This document shows, one piece after another, positions 40,629-45,066 of a DNA stretch of 45,066 nucleotides. Source of the stretch: Gemmatimonadales bacterium (lineage in GTDB: Bacteria; Gemmatimonadota; Gemmatimonadetes; Gemmatimonadales; GWC2-71-9); contig WVYX01000242.1 in the NCBI GenBank assembly GCA_011772755.1, positions 1-45,066 of the forward strand, in the 5' to 3' direction. A program made the translations under genes and the position numbers. The notes under the pieces were generated by a model. It was not told where the DNA came from. It saw nothing but the letters and a program-made list of their open reading frames with translations, and did not search any database. Positions within the stretch are counted from its first letter, which is position 1, and each line of letters opens with the position of its first letter.

Positions 40629-40956
40629 GTGGTCCCCCCGGCTCGAGGGTATGCCGGTTTATGAACCCCCTACGCGTGACTGGGGGCATGGGTTTCGTCT
40701 GGTTAGATAGGTGGGATGGTGAGAGGGTTGGGAGGGACGGGGGGAGGAGGGAGAGCAGGGGTGCTTGGCGGGACCTACCTCCTGGGCGGTTCGCGACGCT
40801 GCCGAGCATGCCGGTGCCTCGTGATCGAGGGTCCCGGGCGGAGATGGATGCTCAAGGGTCGGCGTTAGGGGCTTGGGGATCGTGATTCGCACCGGGGCAC
40901 TGCTGCCGACACAGGCGAATCCCGGAGACCGAGGACCCAGGACCAAGGCCCGTTCT
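40629..40956. other. intergenic region, PQQ dehydrogenase / DUF5916
   Basis: 328 bases between two minus-strand genes; no supported gene. It holds the G-rich motif at 40725-40744 and, next to the dehydrogenase stop (40925-40950), words such as GAGGACCCAGGACC that belong to the GGTCCTGGG word family, with only a weak complementary arm (around 40825-40845). Confidence 0.45.
40725..40744 (+). other. G-quadruplex-type motif
   Basis: Four runs of three or more G separated by TT, A and AC on the plus strand, about 100 bases upstream of the DUF5916 start. It fits the standard G3+N1-7 pattern with very short loops. Pattern match only. Confidence 0.45.
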
Positions 40957-42978
40957 CTAGTCGGGCAGCGCGAACGCTACCACGTAGTCGCCCAGGGTGC
41001 TTCCCAGGTTGCCATGCCCGCCGGCGGCGATGACCACGAACTGTTTCCCGTCCTCGCGGAGCCGGTAGGTCATGGGCGTGGCCTGTCCGCCGGCGGGGAG
41101 TCGTCCTTTCCACAGCTCCTCACCGGTGTCCACGTCGAACGCCCGCAGGTAGTCGTCCATCGCCGCACCAATGAAGACGACGCCCGTGGCCGTCACGATG
41201 GGACCGCCGAGGTTGGGGGTGCCCCAGCGAATTGGCAGCGGGATGGGCGCGAGGTCGCGGATGGTACCAAGGGTGACCTCCCAGCGTACCGTTCCGCTGG
41301 CCAGGTCCACCGCGAGCAGCGTCCCCCAGGGTGGACGGGTGCACGGCATTCCCAAGGGAGAGACCATCCCGCCCTCCCGGTTCATGCCGTATGGCGTTCC
41401 CGCTTGCGAGGTGAACTGGCCCTCTGCGTCGGGCGCCCGCCTGGCGCTGTCGAACTCCGCCCGGGGAATCAGTCTCACCCAGCTCGCGAAGCGGTTCATG
41501 TTGAGGACTAGGAGGCCCCGGGCGTGGTCGACCGCAACGCCTCCCCAGTTGGCTCCGCCGATCATGCTGGGATACTCCAGCGTTCCTCCGAGGCTGGGAG
41601 GTGTGAAGATGCCCTCGTTGCGCAGGCTCTCGATCTTCTGGCGGCACTTACCCCGGTCCCACGGGGTGAGTCCCCAGGCGTCGTCCTTGGTGATGCTTGG
41701 CGGGTGCAGCGGCGGTGGATGAGTCGGGAAGGGCTGGGTGGGCCACGTCTCCTCTCCCGGCACGTCCGTCTGGGGTACCGGTCGCTCCTCCACGGGGAAC
41801 AGGGGCTCACCGGTCTCCCGATGAAGGATGAACAGGTGTCCCATCTTGGTGGCCTGGGCGACGGCGGGGACGTCTGTGCCATCACGGCGGATCGTGATGA
41901 GGGCGGGCTGTGACGCCACGTCGTAGTCCCACAGGTCGTGGTGCACCACCTGGAAGTGCCACACCAGCTCGCCGGTGGACGCCTGGAGGGCCACCACCGA
42001 GTTGGCGAACCGATTGCTGCCGAGGCGGACGCCGCCGTAGAAGTCCGGCGCGGCGCTTCCGGTGGGTGCGAACACCAGGTCTCGCTCGGGGTCAGCGGCG
42101 AGGGGCGCCCAGGCGTTCGCCGCCCCGGTGCGGCGCGCGCCTTCCTCGGTCCATTCGTCCCACCCCGGATCGGCTGGCGACCTGGGAATAGGGTCAAACG
42201 CCCATTTCAGGGCACCGCTGCGGGCGTCGAACCCGCGAATCGTGCCCCGCTCCACTTCGACCCGCCGGTTGTCGCCCATCGCCGAGCCCACGACCACGAC
42301 GCCGTTGAGCACTACAGGGGGCGAGGTCATCTCGTACTCGCCCTGTTCGACCTCACCCACGCCTGTCTTGAGATCCACCTGTCCGGCTTGACCGAAACCT
42401 TCACACGGTTGACCCGTGTTCGCGTCCAGTGCCAGCAACCGGGCGTCGAGGGTGGCGAAGAATATCCGCTGGCCGCACACGCTCCCGGGGCTCGCTGTCG
42501 AGTCTTGCCAGGCCGCGACACCCCGGGAGATGAGACTCTCTGAGTACCCGACATCCAGGTCCATCTGGGGATCGTAGGCCCACCGCTCTTCGCCGGTCTC
42601 CGGGTCGAGGGCGATCACCCGGTTGAACGGCGTGCTCAGGTAGAGCGTGCCGTCGAACAGAATCGGCGTCGCCTCAAACGAGCTCTTGCGGGAGTAGACC
42701 CTGCCGTCGGACACGTCACCCGTCTGGTAGGTCCACGCGACCTCGAGGTGTTGCACGTTGCTGCGGGTGATCTGTGTCAGCCGGGAATAGCGGGTGCCGC
42801 CTTGATCACCGCCGTAGAACTCCCAGCCGTCTACGGGACCACCTGGCGGGATGAAGACCTCGGGTCCGGTCAGTGCTCTCACGGTGAGGATGATCACGAC
42901 GAGCGCCAGCAGTGCCACGACCACCCACTTGCCGATTCCCGCAAGGGGTCGCCGCAGCAGGGCGATGAGTCTTCGCAT
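40957..42978 (-). CDS. PQQ-dependent dehydrogenase (quinoprotein glucose dehydrogenase-like)
   Basis: 673-residue membrane-anchored periplasmic enzyme. Seen: basic start and one membrane segment (about 16-36); then an eight-bladed beta-propeller with the tryptophan-docking repeats (LDPETGEERWAYDP, LDANTGQPCEGFG, FDARSGALKWAFDP, LQASTGELVWHFQVVHHDLWDYDVASQPAL, VDTGEELWKGRLPAGG). No C-terminal CxxCH haem site, so electrons should go to quinone or a separate cytochrome. Family members oxidise sugars or alcohols; substrate unknown. It has one anchor instead of the five-span anchor of E. coli Gcd. ATG 42978. Cofactor would need PQQ synthesis or uptake, not encoded here. Confidence 0.9.
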   Translation of the reverse strand: MRRLIALLRRPLAGIGKWVVVALLALVVIILTVRALTGPEVFIPPGGPVDGWEFYGGDQGGTRYSRLTQITRSNVQHLEVAWTYQTGDVSDGRVYSRKSSFEATPILFDGTLYLSTPFNRVIALDPETGEERWAYDPQMDLDVGYSESLISRGVAAWQDSTASPGSVCGQRIFFATLDARLLALDANTGQPCEGFGQAGQVDLKTGVGEVEQGEYEMTSPPVVLNGVVVVGSAMGDNRRVEVERGTIRGFDARSGALKWAFDPIPRSPADPGWDEWTEEGARRTGAANAWAPLAADPERDLVFAPTGSAAPDFYGGVRLGSNRFANSVVALQASTGELVWHFQVVHHDLWDYDVASQPALITIRRDGTDVPAVAQATKMGHLFILHRETGEPLFPVEERPVPQTDVPGEETWPTQPFPTHPPPLHPPSITKDDAWGLTPWDRGKCRQKIESLRNEGIFTPPSLGGTLEYPSMIGGANWGGVAVDHARGLLVLNMNRFASWVRLIPRAEFDSARRAPDAEGQFTSQAGTPYGMNREGGMVSPLGMPCTRPPWGTLLAVDLASGTVRWEVTLGTIRDLAPIPLPIRWGTPNLGGPIVTATGVVFIGAAMDDYLRAFDVDTGEELWKGRLPAGGQATPMTYRLREDGKQFVVIAAGGHGNLGSTLGDYVVAFALPD

Positions 42979-43099
42979 GTCGATTCCTTAGATAGGGGCT
43001 GGCGGCGCTTCGTTTAGGGGAGGTGGGCTCACAGTAGTGCGGTGAGTAAGAGTTTTCGTTGCATAGCACGTGCGGTGAGCTCCAACCTGTGGGCGGTGC

Positions 43100-43190
43100 G
43101 CTGTACGCGGTGCGCGGGTCGTCGGATCGACGGACCGGCGGATCGCTGACTAGCGAACCGACCGCCGGACCGCCACCCGTACTGCGGGAC
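43100..43190. repeat. reiterated-word inverted repeat, CGGCGGTTCG type
   Basis: Left arm 43100-43148 (GTCGTCGGATCGACGGACC, GGCGGATCGC); right arm 43151-43190 (TAGCGAACCGACCGCCGGACC) is an imperfect complement with a very short loop. Word family shared with the repeat at 44458. It lies between divergent genes, upstream of the gpmA promoter candidate. Confidence 0.65.
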
Positions 43191-43207
43191 TGCTCGGTGC
43201 TTGGTTT

Positions 43208-43235
43208 TTGTCACAAACTAGCGACTCGCTACACT
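43208..43235 (+). promoter_or_regulatory. sigma70-like promoter upstream of gpmA
   Basis: TTGTCA (43208-43213) and TACACT (43230-43235), 16 bases apart, leaving a leader of about 175 bases. Pattern match only; the long leader weakens it. Confidence 0.4.
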
Positions 43236-43417
43236 AGTGGCGAGTCGGCGCAGGGGTCAATGGTGCCGCCCGGAGCGAGGTAGCGGGGCTGGCCGTGACG
43301 TCCCATTGCGGGCCCGATGCCGCCTTGACGCCTAGGCGTAAGCGATGTTACTTCAACATCTTACAGGCTCCAGATGGTGGGGTGGTGGGTCGTATCACGT
43401 AGTGGAGGAGCACCAAG

Positions 43418-44170
43418 ATGAAACAGCTCGTGCTGTTGCGCCACGGCGAGAGCACCTGGAACAAGGAAAACCGGTTCACGGGTTGGACCGATGTGGGGCT
43501 CACGGAGAAGGGAGTGCAGGAGGCGCTTGATTCCGGGCGGAGGCTCCTGGCCGAAGGCTTCACCTTCGATGTGGCGTATACCTCGGTCTTGAAGCGTGCG
43601 ATTGAGACGCTGTGGATCGTGCTCCGGGAGATGGATCTCGAGTGGATCCCGGTGTACCGCAGCTGGCGGCTCAACGAGCGTCACTACGGGGCGCTGCAGG
43701 GTCTCAACAAGGCTGAAACTGCGGAGCGGCATGGGCAGGAGCAGGTGAAGCTGTGGCGCCGGAGCTACGACGTGCGCCCGCCGGAACTGACCAAGGACGA
43801 CGAGCGCTGGCCGGGCAAGGATCCCCGGTATGCGGACCTCAAGCCCGAGGAGGTCCCGCTCACCGAGTGCCTCAAGGATACCGTGGAGCGGATGCTCCCC
43901 TACTGGTTCGACCCCATAGCGCCCGTGGTGAAAGAGGGGAAGCGGGTTCTGGTCTCTGCTCATGGCAACAGCTTGCGGGCTCTGGTGAAGCACCTGGACA
44001 AGATCCCGGATGAGGAGATCGTCGGGCTCAACATCCCCACCGGTATTCCTCTTATCTATGAGCTCAACGACGACGATCTCTCCCCGATCCGGAGCTACTA
44101 CCTGGCGGAGGAGGAGGCGGTGAAGGCGGCGCAGCAGGCGGTGGCGGATCAGGCGAAGAGGGGGTCCTAG
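43418..44170 (+). CDS. gpmA: 2,3-bisphosphoglycerate-dependent phosphoglycerate mutase
   Basis: 250-residue glycolytic enzyme that interconverts 3- and 2-phosphoglycerate. Seen: [18 protein letters not shown] (6-23) with the phospho-accepting H9, the SRLNERHYG-like [16 protein letters not shown] (E86 region) and the second active histidine in [10 protein letters not shown] (H182), all matching E. coli GpmA with a two-residue offset. The length is standard. ATG 43418 with GGAGG nine bases upstream. No operon partner; its end merges into reiterated GGTCCTGGGTGTTGGG words and a weak inverted repeat at 44214-44310. Confidence 0.96.
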   Translation: MKQLVLLRHGESTWNKENRFTGWTDVGLTEKGVQEALDSGRRLLAEGFTFDVAYTSVLKRAIETLWIVLREMDLEWIPVYRSWRLNERHYGALQGLNKAETAERHGQEQVKLWRRSYDVRPPELTKDDERWPGKDPRYADLKPEEVPLTECLKDTVERMLPYWFDPIAPVVKEGKRVLVSAHGNSLRALVKHLDKIPDEEIVGLNIPTGIPLIYELNDDDLSPIRSYYLAEEEAVKAAQQAVADQAKRGS

Positions 44171-44310
44171 GTCCTGGGTGTTGGGTCTTGGGGGGTGCCG
44201 TGGTCTGAGGTGCGAAGTTCGCGGTGTGGGGTGTGAGGGACAAGGGGTCGAGGTTGAGTACACGTCCCTCGAACCTCTCATCCCGCACCTCGAACCTCAG
44301 TCCGGCGGTG
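44171..44310. repeat. reiterated words and inverted repeat, GAGGTTCGAGG type
   Basis: Right behind gpmA come GGTCCTGGGTGTTGGG words (44171-44195). Then CTGAGGTGCGAAGTTCG (44214) and GGTCGAGGTTGAG (44247) face CCTCGAACCTCTCATCC and GCACCTCGAACCTCAG (44268-44300) as imperfect complements. Confidence 0.65.
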
Positions 44311-44322
44311 CCTCCGCAGCAG

Positions 44323-44351
44323 TTGACCCCATTTCCGGGCATCGGTAGGTT
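44323..44351 (+). promoter_or_regulatory. possible promoter of tRNA-His
   Basis: TTGACC (44323-44328) and TAGGTT (44346-44351) 17 bases apart, about 30 bases ahead of the tRNA. The -35 box is good, the -10 box poor. Confidence 0.35.
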
Positions 44352-44379
44352 GACTTTCCTGGGAGCTCGGTCTCCCCGT

Positions 44380-44454
44380 GGTGGCTGTAGCTCAATCGGT
44401 TAGAGCGCCGGACTGTGGCTCCGGAGGTTGGGGGTTCGATTCCCCTCAGCCACC
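44380..44454 (+). tRNA. tRNA-His (anticodon GTG)
   Basis: Full cloverleaf: acceptor GTGGCTG pairs with CAGCCAC; D arm AGCTCAATCGGTTAGAGC...; anticodon stem CCGGA/TCCGG around CTGTGGC, giving anticodon GTG; T arm GGGGGTTCGATTCCCC. The extra G at 44380 opposite C73 is the histidine identity base (G-1). The 3' CCA is not encoded (CCCT follows). Confidence 0.95.
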
Positions 44455-44457
44455 CCT

Positions 44458-44556
44458 GTCGGCGGTTCGGCGGTTGGACGGACCGGCGGTTCGTGAGGCC
44501 CGCGGGTGCGAGCGCGTCGATCCGCCGAACCGCCGCTCCGCCGAACCGTCGACATC
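44458..44556. repeat. reiterated-word inverted repeat, CGGCGGTTCGG type, behind tRNA-His
   Basis: Left arm 44458-44492 (GTCGGCGGTTCGGCGGTTG, GGCGGTTCG); right arm 44519-44551 (CCGCCGAACCGCCGC, CCGCCGAACCGTCGAC) is a close complement over about 25 bases. It starts four bases after the tRNA and lies ahead of a convergent gene. Confidence 0.82.
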
Positions 44557-44619
44557 GTAGGCTCGTACGCGCCGCACCGTACCCTCCCGCGCCCCTCCCG
44601 CCAGCCCCCCTGCCGAGTC

Positions 44620-45036
44620 CTAGTCCGCTGGGAACTTGTCCGCGTCCGCGTCCTTGACGTCCTTTCCGTCGTCGGTTCCCGCGTCGGTCCATCCACCGGG
44701 GTCGTCGACGGAGTCCCGCTTGTCGTCGTTGTCGTCGGCGATGAGGTCGCGGCCCTTGGAGACGTCGCTGCCCTTGGCGTAGGCGAACTCCGAGACCAGA
44801 TCGGCGTCAGTCACCAGGACCTTCTGACCTCCTTCCACGTGGTCTCGCCTCCTCGGCCGGGGATCGGGATCCGGGAGCACCAGATGCAGCGTGTTCTCGT
44901 CATAGGGATGGACGACCACGCTGACGTGGGGCGGGAGCCGGATTCCACAATACATGTCGAAGTACTTGCGGGGGTTGGCGCGCAGTCGGGGGACGAAGTC
45001 CGGGTCGCGCAGCGCTGTGCCCAGCAGGCGGGACAT
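44620..45036 (-). CDS. NHLP-leader-like polypeptide with Asp-rich tail (5' end may lie outside window)
   Basis: 138 residues from ATG 45036, but the frame stays open to base 45066, so the true start may be beyond the window. Seen: residues 7-56 (TALRDPDFVPRLRANPRKYF ... LPPHVSVVVHPYDENTLHLVLPDPDP) follow the plan of nitrile-hydratase-leader-like (NHLP) peptides: a helix with DPxFxxxLxxNP, then LPxxVxVxVxxxxxxTLHLVLP. A GG lies at 69-70. The remainder (71-138) is rich in Asp, Gly and Lys. Such leaders precede RiPP core peptides, or are parts of nitrile hydratase alpha subunits; metal residues of the latter are absent. No modifying gene is adjacent in view. Confidence 0.62.
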   Translation of the reverse strand: MSRLLGTALRDPDFVPRLRANPRKYFDMYCGIRLPPHVSVVVHPYDENTLHLVLPDPDPRPRRRDHVEGGQKVLVTDADLVSEFAYAKGSDVSKGRDLIADDNDDKRDSVDDPGGWTDAGTDDGKDVKDADADKFPAD

Positions 45037-45066
45037 CTCGACCGTCCGGTACTCGAGGGGCAGCGT

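Larger units (their letters stand above)
42979..43417. other. divergent intergenic region, PQQ dehydrogenase / gpmA
   Basis: 439 bases, no supported gene. It holds the CGGCGG-type inverted repeat (43100-43190) and a promoter-like pair for gpmA (43208-43235). A short inverted element ACTAGCGACTCGC...GCGAGTC lies around 43217-43245. Confidence 0.5.

Overview
The window is a 45 kb, GC-rich bacterial chromosomal segment with no rRNA, phage, IS element or CRISPR array. The gene set points to a Gram-negative-type soil or sediment bacterium, most likely Gemmatimonadota or a close relative: a large HEXXH zinc metalloprotease lipoprotein of the DUF5117/DUF5118 type, a DUF5916 outer-membrane-like protein, a PQQ beta-propeller dehydrogenase, an octaheme c-type cytochrome, many lipoprotein, Sec and Tat signals, and frequent GTG/TTG starts. 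This assignment is an inference; no phylogenetic marker gene is present.

Layout. 1-4.8 kb: a ClC channel cut by the window edge (-), a ParB-like protein (-), then an APC amino-acid permease and a guanidine-modifying hydrolase (+). 5.0-9.5 kb: an NTF2-like secreted protein (-), an MMPL/RND transporter (+), corrinoid adenosyltransferase CobO (-) and a dipeptide epimerase (+). 9.5-12.6 kb: a probable minus-strand operon of an octaheme cytochrome, an aldo/keto reductase and a PLP ammonia-lyase-like enzyme. 13.0-15.3 kb: a sodium/solute symporter followed by two very small membrane proteins, the second with an ATGA overlap. 16.0-24.7 kb: a polyphosphate island made of ppx, ppk1, a SixA-like phosphatase and a CHAD-CYTH protein in one operon, facing a second PPK1 fused to an N-terminal DUF4956 membrane domain. 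24.9-26.5 kb: a secreted DUF4384 protein with a very basic tail, ending at a clear terminator. 26.9-30.0 kb: a Tat-exported aminotransferase, a small unknown protein and two TenA paralogues. 30.2-34.0 kb: a membrane-anchored unknown, a lipoprotein and the metalloprotease. 34.1-36.6 kb: a PqqD-like/radical SAM/ArsM-like methyltransferase fusion. 37.0-43.0 kb: a TVP38/TMEM64 protein, the DUF5916 protein and the PQQ dehydrogenase. 43.4-45.07 kb: gpmA, tRNA-His(GTG) and an NHLP-leader-like Asp-rich polypeptide running to the window edge.

Two features stand out. The first is the polyphosphate island. The DUF4956-PPK1 fusion keeps both catalytic histidines and would place polyphosphate synthesis at the membrane, while the facing operon carries polymerase, exopolyphosphatase, phosphohistidine phosphatase and polyphosphate-binding functions. 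The second is a set of at least ten intergenic inverted repeats. Each has two arms built from a short word repeated imperfectly, and the word differs between loci. Most sit directly after a gene's stop codon, often between convergent genes. They share an architecture rather than a sequence.

Gene starts were chosen from ribosome-binding sites and family alignment from memory; no database search was possible.
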